The notes beneath the pieces were generated by a model that was given only the letters and a program-made list of their open reading frames with translations, ran no database searches and was not told the origin of the DNA. A program made the position numbers and the translations under genes. DNA of 64,000 bases from Billgrantia aerodenitrificans (GTDB taxonomy: Bacteria; Pseudomonadota; Gammaproteobacteria; Pseudomonadales; Halomonadaceae): contig NZ_JABFTV010000001.1 of assembly GCF_021404405.1 (NCBI RefSeq), forward strand, positions 248,001 to 312,000, in the 5' to 3' direction. The first letter of the stretch is position 1. Each line of letters begins with the position of its first letter. Shown piece after piece: positions 7,659 through 17,489 of this stretch.

Positions 7659-8885
7659 ATGAATAGGTGCCCACCCATCCTGCTGAAGCGCAACTCACCT
7701 TTCAATGTGGTCGGCGCCGGCCTCTTGATAGTGGCTGCTACTTATGGGCTGTCGCGCTATACCTATGGCTTGTTCGTTCCTGCCATCAGGCAGGATTTCA
7801 TGTTGGATCAGGCGACAGTGGGTGCCATTGGTAGCGCTTCCTATCTGGGGTATCTGCTGGCAACGCTTGTCAGTCCCTTTCTGGTGCGCCGCTTCGGTGC
7901 CCGCCTGCCGATCTTATTGGGTGGGGCGACGGCAACGCTGGGTATGTCATTGATCGGACTGGCCAATAACCCGATATGGCTGGCACTGGGAGTTACGCTT
8001 GCCGGTTGTAGCCCGGGGCTGGCTTATCCACCGCTTTCCGATGCCATCAAGCAGCTGTGCAGCGCGGAAAAGCAGAGTCGCTACTATGCCATCATCAATT
8101 CGGGCACCAGTTTTGGTGTCATGGTATCTGGCCCCCTGGCGCTGTTTGCGGGGCCCCGTTGGCAATTGGCTTGGCTGTGCTTTGCATTTATCGCGTTGAT
8201 TGCCACGCTTTGGAATCTTTTCATCATGCCGGGCCATGCGAGCGAAGCCGATGATCAGGAACGTGCTGGCAAAGAGCGTACAGATGATACTCGCACTGGT
8301 CATGAGCCCATGCGGGTATTGCTGAGGCGCAAGTTGAAAGACAGGGCGGTGTGCCGTTTACTGCTGGGCGCGTTGTTGTTCGGGCTGGTGACGTCCGTTT
8401 ACTGGACGTTTTCCGTTGATTTGATAGCGGGAGAGAATGACCTGCCTGATGCAGGGCGCGTGATGTTCTGGATGGTGGTCGGCATCGCTGGTGTGGCGGG
8501 TGGATTGGCCGGCGAGCTGGTGACTCGCTTCGGGCTGGCCAGGGTATTGCAGTGGGCGTCGCTGGCCATTGCGGCCTCGATCGCAATACTTACTATGGCG
8601 AGTGGAGACATGCTGGTGCTGACCCTGTCGGCAGTGGTGTTCGGCGCCATGTTCATTCTCATCACCGCGTTATACGGTATCTGGAGTGTCACTTGTTTCC
8701 CTGAGGCACCTTCCGCAGGTTTTGGTTTGACCTTCTTTCTCATTTCCGCTGGACAACTGATATCGCCCACCCTCGCTGGGGTTGGGGCGAAGCTCTGGGA
8801 CATGGCCGGCGTTTTCCAGGTAACCGCCGTACTCTGTCTGGGGCTCCTGCTGTTGTTGCCTGCCCAGGATATTCGGAGCATGTGA
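7659..8885 (+). CDS. Major facilitator superfamily transporter
   Basis: About 408 residues with twelve predicted transmembrane segments in two halves, separated by a charged cytoplasmic loop (about residues 195-230, EADDQERAGKERTDDTRTGHE). The inter-TM2-3 segment VSPFLVRRFGARLPILLGG is an MFS signature-like motif A. It acts in the inner membrane, probably exporting or importing a small organic compound. I chose ATG 7659, five bases after the TetR stop; an in-frame ATG at 7632 overlaps that gene and has no ribosome site. Regulation by the upstream TetR is inferred. Confidence 0.85.
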   Translation: MNRCPPILLKRNSPFNVVGAGLLIVAATYGLSRYTYGLFVPAIRQDFMLDQATVGAIGSASYLGYLLATLVSPFLVRRFGARLPILLGGATATLGMSLIGLANNPIWLALGVTLAGCSPGLAYPPLSDAIKQLCSAEKQSRYYAIINSGTSFGVMVSGPLALFAGPRWQLAWLCFAFIALIATLWNLFIMPGHASEADDQERAGKERTDDTRTGHEPMRVLLRRKLKDRAVCRLLLGALLFGLVTSVYWTFSVDLIAGENDLPDAGRVMFWMVVGIAGVAGGLAGELVTRFGLARVLQWASLAIAASIAILTMASGDMLVLTLSAVVFGAMFILITALYGIWSVTCFPEAPSAGFGLTFFLISAGQLISPTLAGVGAKLWDMAGVFQVTAVLCLGLLLLLPAQDIRSM

Positions 8886-8922
8886 GAAACCCCGGGCAGC
8901 CATACTTGGTTGCACGGCTATT

Positions 8923-11900
8923 CTAATCCGCCGGGTAAGGTAGGGCGGGCGTCGGAGTAGACCGCCCGAAGCGCCTGGCGGTCCACGGCGCTATCCATTG
9001 CACGGCGTCGTCCACGTAGCTGTACACCACCGGGATGACCAGCAGGCTCAGCAGCGTCGAGGTGATCAAACCGCCAATCACGACGAAGGCCATGGGGGCC
9101 CGAAAGCTGGGATCGCCCGCCCACCCGAGGGCGATCGGCATCATGCCGGCCCCCATGGCCAGGGTGGTCATGACGATCGGTCGAACACGCTTGCGGCAGG
9201 CGTCGAGGATAGCTGCCCGGCGTTCGAGCTCATGCTCCTGGCGGGCAATGATGATGTAGTCCACCAGCAGGATCGAGTTTTTCGTGGCGATGCCCATCAG
9301 CATGATCAAGCCGATCATGGCGGGAAGCGACAGCGCTGACTGGGTGATGAACAGCGCAAGGAAAGCCCCGGGAACGGAGAGCACCAGCGCCACGAGGATC
9401 GTGACCGGCTGCATGAAACTCCCGAACAGCAGCACCAGCACCATGTAGATGCACAGCACGCCGGTCAGCATGGCGATACCGAAATCCACTGCCATCTCGG
9501 CCATTTCCTCTGCATCGCCTGCCGCCGCCTGGTGAACGCCGGGTGGCAGCTGGCGCACGCTGGGCAGCGCCTGAACGATCTGCTCGATCTCCCCCAGGGG
9601 ACGCCCCTGCAGCACTACCTCGAAATTGACGTTGCGCAGACGGTCGTACCGAGTGATCTCCGCTGGCCCGCTGCTCCATTCGAGAGTTGCCACGTTTTCG
9701 AGCGGTACCATCCCCTTCGCACTGGGGACGGGCAGGCGCCTGAGGGTCGTAATGTCCTGTCGAGCAGCATCCGACAGGCGCACCATGATCGGCACCTGAC
9801 GCTCGCTGAGGTTCAGCTTCGGCAAGTCTTCGTCGTTGTCGCCCATCGTGGCGATGCGCAGCGTGTCGGCGATGGCCGAGGCCGATACGCCAAGGTCGGC
9901 GGCGCTTGCAAAGTCGGGGCGTACGATGAGTTCGGGTCTGACCAGGCTGGCCGTCGAGCTCACGGCGCCGAGACCGGACACGGCACGCAGCTCCCGCTCT
10001 ACCTCGCGGGCATGCTGCTCGAGCACCCGACTGTCCTCGCCGACCAGCGCCAGCTCATAGATGTCTCCTGAATCGCCGCTTCCCACCTGGGTACGCACCC
10101 CGGGAAGCGTGGCGAGCGCATCACGTAGTTGCTGCTCGATCGCTTGCAGCTTGATGCCCGCACGGCTGGTGCGATCCGCCAGGCCCACGGTGAGCACCAA
10201 GCGGGTCACTTCGGCATCGCCACCGCTCGAAGCGTCCCCGACGGCGGCGAAAACGCGCATGACATAAGGGTTCTCCTCCAGGCGTGCGCGCGCCTGCTCG
10301 GCAAGCAGCATCGCTTCCGGCAGGGTGCTTCCGGGTGGCAAGGTCAGTGTCGCCTGGGTCTGGGAGGTGTCGTCGGGCGGTATGAAGGCGCCCGGCAGGG
10401 TCGATGCCAACCATAGGCCACCGGCGAAGCAGGCTGCCGCCGCGAAGAGGGTCGTCTTGCGGTGGCGCAGGCACCAGTTGGCGACGACTAGATAGTAGGC
10501 AATCCACTTTGGCTCGTGCTGGCCTCGGCTGGGTTTACGCAGCAGGTAGGCGGCCATCATCGGTGTGAGAAGGCGTGCCACTATCAATGAGAACAGTACC
10601 GCCACCGAGGCCGTCCAGCCGAACTGGAAGAAGAATCGTCCCACCGTGCCGCTCATGAAGGCCGTGGGCAGGAAAACGGCAATCAGCGTGAAGGTGGTGG
10701 CGGCCACCGCCAGGCCAATTTCCGCCGCAGCATCCATCGCGGCGCGACGCGGGGGCTTGCCCATCAGCAGATGGCGTTCGATGTTCTCGATCTCGACGAT
10801 GGCATCGTCCACCAGCACGCCGATTACCAGCGAGAGTGCCAGCAGCGTCACGACGTTGAGCGAGAAGCCCATCAGGTGCATGAGGCCAAAGGTGGGAATG
10901 ATAGACAGCGGCAGTGTCACGGCGGCGATCAGCGTCGCCCGCCAGTCGCGCAGGAACAGAAACACCACCAGCACGGCCAGCAGCATGCCTTCGAACAGCA
11001 GGCGCATGGAGCCCTGGTAGTTCTCCCTTACCGGCTCGACGAAGTCGAAGGCTCGGTGGATCTCGATATGGGGGTATTGTGACTGCAAGGCGGTGAGAGC
11101 GGACTTCACGCCTTCGGCCACGTCGACCTCGCCGTACCCTCGGGCTCGCGTCATCTCGAAGCCGACGACGGGCACCCCATCGAGAAGCGCCGCCGTACGC
11201 CGCTCGGCCACGCTATCGGTGACGCTTGCGAACTGGTCGAGGCGGATGCGACGGCCATCGCCGAGCGCCAACTCCATCGCCGCCAGTTCAGCCGCCGAGG
11301 CGAGGTTGGCGACGATGCGCACGGCCTGTTCGGCACCGCCGATGTTCGTGCGCCCACCGGGTGCTTCCTGCTGTGCCTGGCGCAACTGGCGTGAAATGTC
11401 GAGTGCCGTCGTGTTCAGTGCCAGCAGGAGATCCGGGTGCAGCTCCACGCGGACTTCGCGATCGACGCCGCCGATTCGCCGTACCTCGCCCACACCGGGC
11501 ACGGTCAACACCGCCTTGGTGATCCTGTCATCGACGAGCCAGGACAGCGCCTCCTCGTCCAACTGGGCGGAGGTCACCGCGTAGAGCAGGAGCGGGTCGT
11601 CGGAGAACCCCCGTTTCTGGATCACCGGGTCACGCAGCTCGGCAGGCAGGTCCGAGCGGATGCGCGAGACGGCGTCGCGCACGTCGTCGAGCGCTTCCTG
11701 CATGGATTTTTCCAGCCGGAATATGACGCCGATTTCGGCGTGGCCATCGGTCAGCGTGGTGATGATGTGCTTGACGCCGGACACCCCGCCAATGGCGTTC
11801 TCGATCTTGCGGGCGACTTCGTTCTCCATCAAGGTGGGGCTAGCCCCCGGCAACGAGGCGGAGACGACCACCCGGGGGATGTCCACATCCGGCAAGTCCT

Positions 11901-12009
11901 GGATGGGCATGCCCCTGAATGACATCAGCCCCCATGAGGTCAACAGCACGAAGAGCAGCACGACCGGGATGGGGTTTCGAATCGCCCAGGAGGAGGTATT
12001 GAGTGTCAT
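8923..12009 (-). CDS. RND efflux pump, inner-membrane permease (HAE family)
   Basis: The 1028-residue protein has the complete AcrB/MexB-like architecture: a first transmembrane helix (RNPIPVVLLFVLLTSW), porter domains, a central TM block including VIGVLVDDAIVEIENIERHL with the paired aspartates of the proton relay near residue 400, a second porter domain and a last TM block. It exports drugs or other amphiphiles using the proton gradient, in complex with the adaptor encoded upstream. Its ATG overlaps the adaptor stop by four bases. No outer-membrane channel gene is present, so a TolC encoded elsewhere must complete the pump. Confidence 0.95.
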   Translation of the reverse strand: MTLNTSSWAIRNPIPVVLLFVLLTSWGLMSFRGMPIQDLPDVDIPRVVVSASLPGASPTLMENEVARKIENAIGGVSGVKHIITTLTDGHAEIGVIFRLEKSMQEALDDVRDAVSRIRSDLPAELRDPVIQKRGFSDDPLLLYAVTSAQLDEEALSWLVDDRITKAVLTVPGVGEVRRIGGVDREVRVELHPDLLLALNTTALDISRQLRQAQQEAPGGRTNIGGAEQAVRIVANLASAAELAAMELALGDGRRIRLDQFASVTDSVAERRTAALLDGVPVVGFEMTRARGYGEVDVAEGVKSALTALQSQYPHIEIHRAFDFVEPVRENYQGSMRLLFEGMLLAVLVVFLFLRDWRATLIAAVTLPLSIIPTFGLMHLMGFSLNVVTLLALSLVIGVLVDDAIVEIENIERHLLMGKPPRRAAMDAAAEIGLAVAATTFTLIAVFLPTAFMSGTVGRFFFQFGWTASVAVLFSLIVARLLTPMMAAYLLRKPSRGQHEPKWIAYYLVVANWCLRHRKTTLFAAAACFAGGLWLASTLPGAFIPPDDTSQTQATLTLPPGSTLPEAMLLAEQARARLEENPYVMRVFAAVGDASSGGDAEVTRLVLTVGLADRTSRAGIKLQAIEQQLRDALATLPGVRTQVGSGDSGDIYELALVGEDSRVLEQHAREVERELRAVSGLGAVSSTASLVRPELIVRPDFASAADLGVSASAIADTLRIATMGDNDEDLPKLNLSERQVPIMVRLSDAARQDITTLRRLPVPSAKGMVPLENVATLEWSSGPAEITRYDRLRNVNFEVVLQGRPLGEIEQIVQALPSVRQLPPGVHQAAAGDAEEMAEMAVDFGIAMLTGVLCIYMVLVLLFGSFMQPVTILVALVLSVPGAFLALFITQSALSLPAMIGLIMLMGIATKNSILLVDYIIIARQEHELERRAAILDACRKRVRPIVMTTLAMGAGMMPIALGWAGDPSFRAPMAFVVIGGLITSTLLSLLVIPVVYSYVDDAVQWIAPWTARRFGRSTPTPALPYPAD

Positions 12010-13175
12010 GGCTGCCCCCTCGTTAGCGATGTCGTCAGCCCTGGCGCGCCCTCGGCGATGATTCCCTCGCCAAGTCCCTCGATCTCCACTACCCGATCGC
12101 CGTGGCCCAGGAAGGCGCCACCCGACGCAACGACGCGGGCATCAGGCTCGAGCCCGGAGAGAATTTCGACCCTATCCCCCATATGCTGACCCAGGCCGAC
12201 CTTCGACTCCGTCACCCGGCCGTCTTCATCGACACGGTGCACGTAGCCGAAGCCGTCGCGGAGCTGCACCGCCGATCGCGGTAGGGTCAGGGCCTGGCGT
12301 GTTCCCAACTCGAACTCGCCGCGCGCAAACATGCCCGCCCGGGCGACGTCGCTTGCCGGTAGATCGACGTAGACGAGGCCGTTGCGGGTGGACACGTCTA
12401 CCACTGGGGCAATCGTGCGCACGCGTCCTTCCAATTCGTGGCCTCCCGGAAGGGTGACTCTGGCGCTCTGGCCGGGCTGCAGCCGCTCCAGATCGGAAGC
12501 GGCAACCTCGGCCCGCCATTCGAGCCGACCGAGTCGGATCAGGCGGAACAGTTCCTGACCCGCGGGAAGCACCGCGCCGACCGTGGCACTACGCGCCGAG
12601 ATCACGCCATCGTCGGGGGCGAGCACCTGGGCTTGGGCCAAGCGAAGCTGCTGCGTGTTCTCGATGGCTCGCGCCGCCTCCAGCCGAGCCCGCGCGGTAC
12701 GCTCCGTGGTGATGTGCTGGAAAATCAGTTGAGCCGACATCGCCCCCGACGCCTCTAGCTGGCGGGCGCGCTGGGCGTTGCCCTCGGCTTCGGCGAGTGC
12801 CGCCTCGGCCTCGGCGACGGCGGCGCGGCTCTGCGCCAGTTCAGCGCTCACCGTATCGGAGGCGAACGTGGCGAGTGTCTGGCCACGTTGCACGACATCG
12901 CCCACGTTGGCCTCGACGCTGGCCAGGCGCAGGCCGTTCGCCTCGGTACCGATGCTGGCTTCCTGCCATGGCATGACGTTCCCGTTTGCAGCTATTCGGA
13001 TAGGCAGCATGGCGGGGCGCGGCGAGGTCACGGTGACGGTCAGAGCGGCTTGCTCGACCGCTATGGCTGCTACGGGCGGAGCGTTACTGGAGGCATGCAT
13101 GAGCCATACGACCGTCACGCCGAGGGTCAGCGCACCGGTTGCGGCGGCTGTGAATGAGCGCGTATTTAGCATCAT
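12006..13175 (-). CDS. RND efflux periplasmic adaptor (membrane fusion protein)
   Basis: The 389-residue protein has an N-terminal membrane anchor, a lipoyl half-motif (GNVMPWQEASIGTEANGLRLASVEANVGDVVQRGQTLATF), an alpha-helical hairpin rich in Ala, Glu and Gln (about residues 100-165), a second lipoyl half and beta-barrel domains. It links the inner-membrane pump to the outer-membrane channel. GGAGAGG stands just before ATG 13175; a second ATG at 13172 is equally possible, while a TTG at 13187 is not favoured. It is the first gene of the two-gene RND operon and divergent from mipA and the two-component genes. Confidence 0.93.
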   Translation of the reverse strand: MMLNTRSFTAAATGALTLGVTVVWLMHASSNAPPVAAIAVEQAALTVTVTSPRPAMLPIRIAANGNVMPWQEASIGTEANGLRLASVEANVGDVVQRGQTLATFASDTVSAELAQSRAAVAEAEAALAEAEGNAQRARQLEASGAMSAQLIFQHITTERTARARLEAARAIENTQQLRLAQAQVLAPDDGVISARSATVGAVLPAGQELFRLIRLGRLEWRAEVAASDLERLQPGQSARVTLPGGHELEGRVRTIAPVVDVSTRNGLVYVDLPASDVARAGMFARGEFELGTRQALTLPRSAVQLRDGFGYVHRVDEDGRVTESKVGLGQHMGDRVEILSGLEPDARVVASGGAFLGHGDRVVEIEGLGEGIIAEGAPGLTTSLTRGQP

Positions 13176-13320
13176 GCCTCTCCGCAAGACAGCGACGGCT
13201 TATGGCCAGCCGTACGGTGGCGGAACAGGAAGGAAATGAGAATGACATCGATGAGTGGGAGCATTCTGTGTCCTCGTCTCTGCTGAGACGAGACTCTCCA
13301 CTTCTACGCCTTTCAGAACA

Positions 13321-13370
13321 CTTACCGAAGTAGCGGAACGAAGAGAGTCTCCCGGTAAGTTTTCAGTAAG
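13321..13370. promoter_or_regulatory. Candidate response-regulator boxes in the RND/MipA intergenic region
   Basis: GTAAG occurs at 13355-13359 and again at 13366-13370, an 11-bp step typical of tandem OmpR-family half-sites, and the inverse CTTACCG lies at 13321-13327. The cluster sits between the divergent RND and MipA-regulator operons, where the neighbouring OmpR-family regulator would be expected to bind. Confidence 0.4.
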
Positions 13371-13429
13371 GGAACGGCGGCGAGAGTTAAAGTAACTGGC
13401 GTTCCTTCCACATTGCGTGAGAAACCCAC

Positions 13430-14251
13430 ATGCCTTCATCGAATCCGCTTGTCTCGATCATTCATGGTTCTGCCGTGCGGGTGGCGGCCGTTGCGTTGCT
13501 TGCCGTTGGCCTGGGGGCTCCGGTAGCGGCGCTGGCCCAAGCGCCGGGCGATGCCGAGTCGTCAACGACCTGGGCGCTGGGGCTCGGCGTCATGAGCGCG
13601 CAGGAGCCTTATGCCGGTATCGGACGAGACAATACGGCGCTACCGCTGCTCCAGTTCGAGAACCAGTACGTGAATCTGTTCGGCCCCCGGATCGAGTTCA
13701 AGCTGCCGAGTCTCGATATCGGCGATTCCCAACAGCTCAACTTCGGTATCGTCGGCGAGTACGACGGAAGCGGTTACGAAGAGGGCGACGCCCCGATCCT
13801 CAATGGCATGGAAAAGCGCAGAGGCGGCTTCTGGGCGGGGGGCGTAGTGGAGTGGAGCAGCAGTTTCGTCGATGTCAGTGCCGAATGGCTGGCCGACGTT
13901 TCAGGTAACAGCAACGGCCAGATCGTCAGTCTCGGCCTGGCGAGAACCTGGCGGGTGGGCAATCGTGTACTGCTCACCCCGCACGTTGGGGCAAGCTGGC
14001 AGGACGAGAAAACGGTCGACTACTATTTTGGGGTGCGTGAAAGCGAAGCCCGTCTCGACCGCCCTGCCTATGCGGGGGAGTCGGCTATCAACATCGAGGC
14101 GGGGGTGCGCGGTGTATACATGTTCGACAAGCACCACTCCGTGCTCTTAGGGGCCGGGGTGACGAGCCTGGCGGATGAGATCAAGGACAGTCCGCTGGTG
14201 GATCGCTCGACTACCAACAGCGTTTACCTAGGCTACATGTACCGCTTCTGA
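13430..14251 (+). CDS. MipA/OmpV-family outer-membrane protein
   Basis: The 273-residue protein has a signal sequence (cleavage after PVAALAQA near residue 37) and then alternating hydrophobic strands ending in VYLGYMYRF, the terminal Phe used for outer-membrane insertion. WALGLGVMSAQEPYAGIGRD, LPLLQFENQYVNLFGPRIEFKL in part and GGFWAGGVV are typical of the MipA/OmpV scaffold family. Members bind peptidoglycan enzymes or are induced by antimicrobial stress. Its stop overlaps the response-regulator start by one base, so all three genes form one operon. Confidence 0.88.
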   Translation: MPSSNPLVSIIHGSAVRVAAVALLAVGLGAPVAALAQAPGDAESSTTWALGLGVMSAQEPYAGIGRDNTALPLLQFENQYVNLFGPRIEFKLPSLDIGDSQQLNFGIVGEYDGSGYEEGDAPILNGMEKRRGGFWAGGVVEWSSSFVDVSAEWLADVSGNSNGQIVSLGLARTWRVGNRVLLTPHVGASWQDEKTVDYYFGVRESEARLDRPAYAGESAINIEAGVRGVYMFDKHHSVLLGAGVTSLADEIKDSPLVDRSTTNSVYLGYMYRF

Positions 14252-14937
14252 TGAGCCGCATACTCCTGGTCGAGGACCACGACCGCCTGGCCCGGCTGAT
14301 GTGCCAGGGGCTGGAGGCCGCTGGCATTGCCGTGGACGTGGCCGGCCGCATCGACAGCGCCTGGACGGCGATTCAGCAGATCTCCTACCAGGCCCTGGTT
14401 CTCGATCGGGGGTTGCCGGATGGCGATGGCCTCAGCTTGCTGCATAGGCTGCGCAAGGCCGGCCTCGGCGTGCCTTGCCTCGTATTGACGGCACGCGATG
14501 CCCTGCATGACCGAGTACAGGGGCTCGATGCCGGGGCCGACGACTACCTGCCCAAACCGTTCGCCATGGACGAGATGGTGGCGCGCGTCCGGGCACTGCT
14601 GCGTCGGCCCGTGGCGTTCCACTCGCTCGACCCCAGCCATGGCGATCTGACCCTGCGGCCCGAGGCCTGCATGCTGCGCTGTGGCGACGCAAGTGTCACC
14701 CTCTCCTCGACGGAGCTGCACATCATGCAGCTGTTGTTGCACAAGCCCAGGGAGGTGGTGCGCCGCAGCGCGCTGGAAGCGGCGGCTTGGGGGCTGAGCG
14801 AGGCGGTGACGCCGAACGCCCTGGACGTGGCCCTGCATCGTTTGCGCCGCAAGCTGCTCGCCATCGGTTCGCGTCAGCGCATCGTCAACGTCAGGGGGCT
14901 GGGCTATGCGCTTCGTGAAGACGCCGTCGCTGAATAG
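14251..14937 (+). CDS. OmpR/PhoB-family response regulator
   Basis: The 228-residue protein has a receiver domain starting MSRILLVEDHDRLAR with the acidic pocket, phosphoacceptor Asp in ALVLDRGLPDGDG (about residue 52), conserved Thr in LVLTARDA and Lys in DDYLPKPF. The winged helix at the C-terminus ends with LRRKLLAIGSRQRIVNVRGLGYALRE. It is closest in layout to QseB/PmrA-type regulators. The kinase gene overlaps its 3' end by 32 bases. Its probable targets are its own operon and the divergent RND pump. Confidence 0.95.
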   Translation: MSRILLVEDHDRLARLMCQGLEAAGIAVDVAGRIDSAWTAIQQISYQALVLDRGLPDGDGLSLLHRLRKAGLGVPCLVLTARDALHDRVQGLDAGADDYLPKPFAMDEMVARVRALLRRPVAFHSLDPSHGDLTLRPEACMLRCGDASVTLSSTELHIMQLLLHKPREVVRRSALEAAAWGLSEAVTPNALDVALHRLRRKLLAIGSRQRIVNVRGLGYALREDAVAE

Positions 14938-16270
14938 CCTGAGCCTCAAGATCCTGCTGGCTTACGTAGCTGGCATGGCGCTCAGTATGGTGCTGCTGGT
15001 GGTCGCAGCAGTGGTGGTGACCCAGACCAACCTCCTGGCCCGGATGGATCTGGTCAATGCCGTGGAGGCGCTGAAGGACAACGTCGTCTTCGACCGCGAT
15101 GGCAGGCCCATCGGCTTCGACTCGCGGCTGGACGACCGTGCCTGGCTGTATGAGGGACCGCAGCGCGAAACGGCCTATCGGATCCTGGACGACGCCGGCA
15201 ACGTGGCGGCTTTCTCGAGCGCCGGCGAGGCGTTCTGGCCACCCGGCGATGATCTTCTCCGTATGACGAGCAGACACTTTACCTTCGAGCATGAGGGCAA
15301 CATCTTCTACGGCGCCACGCAGCCCCTGCAGCATGAGGGGCGCCAGTGGTTTCTGCAGTTCGCCGCCAGTGCACGGTTCATGAGCATCCTCGACAAGGTT
15401 GCCTTGCCGCGAATGATCGTTGGCATCACGGTATTTGGCATCGTCCTTTTCATGGCCTTCGGCCTGTGTGCCTTCATCACCTTGCGCTACACCCTCAAGC
15501 CGCTGCGCGACGTTTCGGAATCCGCTGCCGCCATTTCCCCGCGCTCCCTCAACTCCAGGTTGAAGACCGAGGCGGTGCCGGCGGAGATTGCGCCTCTCGT
15601 GGATAGCTTCAACCGAGCTCTGGAACGTCTCGAGCGGGGCTATCGCGTGCAGCAGGAGTTTCTGGGCAATGCGGCACACGAGCTCAAGACGCCACTGGCC
15701 CTGATCCGCGCTCAAATAGAGTTGAGAGAGGATGGCAAGAACGACAGCGACTCGCTATTGAGCGACGTCGAGTACATGACGCGCCAAGTGCAGCAACTTC
15801 TGCTCTTGGCGGAAGCCAGCGAGGCGCACAATTACCACTTCACCACCGTCCGGCCTCAGGAGATCGCCCATGAAGTCGCCTCCTACTTGCAGCGCATGTC
15901 GGAAGCAGCCGACGTGCACGTGACAATACTCGCAGGGGAAGACAATGTGGCATGGCAGGCCGATCGTGCCGCTTTCTTCACCCTGCTGAAGAACTTGTTG
16001 GAAAACGCCATTCAGCATTCACCTGCCAAGGCGACCGTCTGTGTGGAGATCAATGGTGATACGCTGAGCGTGCGCGACACAGGGCTCGGCGTTGAGCTAG
16101 AGCACCTGCCGCTGCTGTTCGAACGCTTCTGGCGCGCTGCGCATCGGCGCGACCATGGAGCAGGCTTAGGCCTGGCCATTTGTCAGGAGATCGCCATGAC
16201 GCATGGCTGGCAACTCACTGCGGAGCCGGCCGAGCCGGGGCTGCGATTTCGTCTTTTGAATCGTCCTTGA
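14906..16270 (+). CDS. Sensor histidine kinase
   Basis: The 454-residue membrane kinase has TM1 (about residues 14-38), a periplasmic sensor region, TM2 (about 163-190) and a HAMP linker. Its H-box is AAHELKTPLALIRAQ, with the phosphorylated His near residue 260. The N-box is LLENAIQHSP, and the G boxes are DTGLGV and GAGLGLAI. The gene begins inside the response-regulator gene after AGGGGG, so expression is coupled. It probably senses envelope stress or a toxic compound and drives the RND/MipA locus. The signal itself is unknown. Confidence 0.95.
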   Translation: MRFVKTPSLNSLSLKILLAYVAGMALSMVLLVVAAVVVTQTNLLARMDLVNAVEALKDNVVFDRDGRPIGFDSRLDDRAWLYEGPQRETAYRILDDAGNVAAFSSAGEAFWPPGDDLLRMTSRHFTFEHEGNIFYGATQPLQHEGRQWFLQFAASARFMSILDKVALPRMIVGITVFGIVLFMAFGLCAFITLRYTLKPLRDVSESAAAISPRSLNSRLKTEAVPAEIAPLVDSFNRALERLERGYRVQQEFLGNAAHELKTPLALIRAQIELREDGKNDSDSLLSDVEYMTRQVQQLLLLAEASEAHNYHFTTVRPQEIAHEVASYLQRMSEAADVHVTILAGEDNVAWQADRAAFFTLLKNLLENAIQHSPAKATVCVEINGDTLSVRDTGLGVELEHLPLLFERFWRAAHRRDHGAGLGLAICQEIAMTHGWQLTAEPAEPGLRFRLLNRP

Positions 16271-16340
16271 GCCAATCGATAGGATAAGCTGATATCCCGC
16301 CGGCACGGCGATCAATGAATGAGCCAAGGAGGCTTTCGTG

Positions 16341-16979
16341 ATGGAGTGGTGGACCTGGATAACCTACGTGGGCGTGATCACTGCCCTGATCATCTTCCCG
16401 GGACCGGTGGCGCTGTTGTGCACCACCCATGGCCTCCGCTTCGGCCGCCACCGAGCCTTCGCTACCGTACTCGGCGGCGGCGTGGCTTCGCTGGTGCTGA
16501 TGACGCTCTCCGCGCTGGGCCTCGGGGCGGTGCTGGCCACCTCGGAAACGGCCTTCTTCGTGCTGAAGCTGCTAGGCGGGGCTTACCTCATCTATCTGGG
16601 ACTTCAGGCCTGGCTGAGCGCGCCCAGTTCACCGGTTGCCACGGCCAGCGAGCCGGCTCTGGCCAGCGTGCGCTCTACCAGTGGCTTGTTCCGTCAGGGG
16701 TTTCTGGTGGGTATCGGCAACCCAAAGGACCTGCTGTTCTTTGCGGCGCTGTTTCCCAACTTCATCACCGTTGGCGAGCCGCAGATGCTGCAGTTCGCCA
16801 TTCTGGCGCTGACCTGGCTGGTCATCGATACCACGCTGATGACGCTCTATGCCACCGCCGGTGCGGGGCTGGGGCGCTGGTTCGACAGCCCCGGCAGGCT
16901 GCGGGCGTTTCATCGCACCACAGGTGGGCTCTTTCTGGGCGCCGGAGGCACGCTGATTGCTACCAGTGCGAGCAAGTGA
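16341..16979 (+). CDS. LysE/RhtB-family amino-acid exporter
   Basis: A 212-residue polytopic protein with about six transmembrane helices. WITYVGVITALIIFPGPVALL and HRAFATVLGGGVAS correspond to the LysE N-terminal GP motif, and FLVGIGNPKDLLFFAALFPNF to the second-half NPK motif. It exports amino acids or derivatives. An AAGGAGG site lies eight bases before ATG 16341; the GTG at 16338 is too close. The gene contains a 22-bp stretch (16442-16463) repeated in the hairpin at 5034. Confidence 0.9.
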   Translation: MEWWTWITYVGVITALIIFPGPVALLCTTHGLRFGRHRAFATVLGGGVASLVLMTLSALGLGAVLATSETAFFVLKLLGGAYLIYLGLQAWLSAPSSPVATASEPALASVRSTSGLFRQGFLVGIGNPKDLLFFAALFPNFITVGEPQMLQFAILALTWLVIDTTLMTLYATAGAGLGRWFDSPGRLRAFHRTTGGLFLGAGGTLIATSASK

Positions 16980-17060
16980 AGCAGTGCGAGCAAATGGGAC
17001 GGTGGTGCCGAGCTCGGGGCCAGCACGCAGCGTCTTGCTGAGCTGTCGGTTGGAGGCTTT

Positions 17061-17489
17061 ATGAACCGGGACCGCCTGCAGCGTGGCCTCGTGGTGGCCG
17101 AGATGCTCCTGCTGGCGCTACCGGTCAGTGCGTTCTGCCTCGTGTTCGGCCTGGGTCTGCTGCTCACGGTGGGCTTTCCCTGGGGCATGCAGGAGGTGGC
17201 GATCATCCTCTTCGTGTTCGTCGGTACCCTGGGCATCGCTGGCTTGTGGTGCGTGGCGGTCGCATTCCTGCTTAGGCGCGAGCGCTCCCTGTGGTGGTGG
17301 CGGGCGGCCTGCGCCGGAGCGGGGTTGACGCTCGTCTCGCTGGTGCTGGTCGGGCTGCTGACGCTGGGCTGGGAGCCGGCGGAGTGGGTGATCATTGTTG
17401 CCTTGGGCATCTTCGCCAGCCCGCTGCTCATCCCCTTTCTTCACCTTCGCTATCTGTGCCATCCGCAGCGCGCGGCGCCGCTTACTTAA
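17061..17489 (+). CDS. Small four-helix inner-membrane protein, unknown
   Basis: A 142-residue protein predicted to span the membrane four times (about residues 13-38, 44-70, 80-102 and 108-128) with few charged residues between. GGAGG is six bases before ATG 17061, which supports translation. There is no recognisable family motif. It follows the LysE gene by 81 bases on the same strand and may be cotranscribed. Its last four bases overlap the convergent HxlR gene. Confidence 0.65.
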   Translation: MNRDRLQRGLVVAEMLLLALPVSAFCLVFGLGLLLTVGFPWGMQEVAIILFVFVGTLGIAGLWCVAVAFLLRRERSLWWWRAACAGAGLTLVSLVLVGLLTLGWEPAEWVIIVALGIFASPLLIPFLHLRYLCHPQRAAPLT

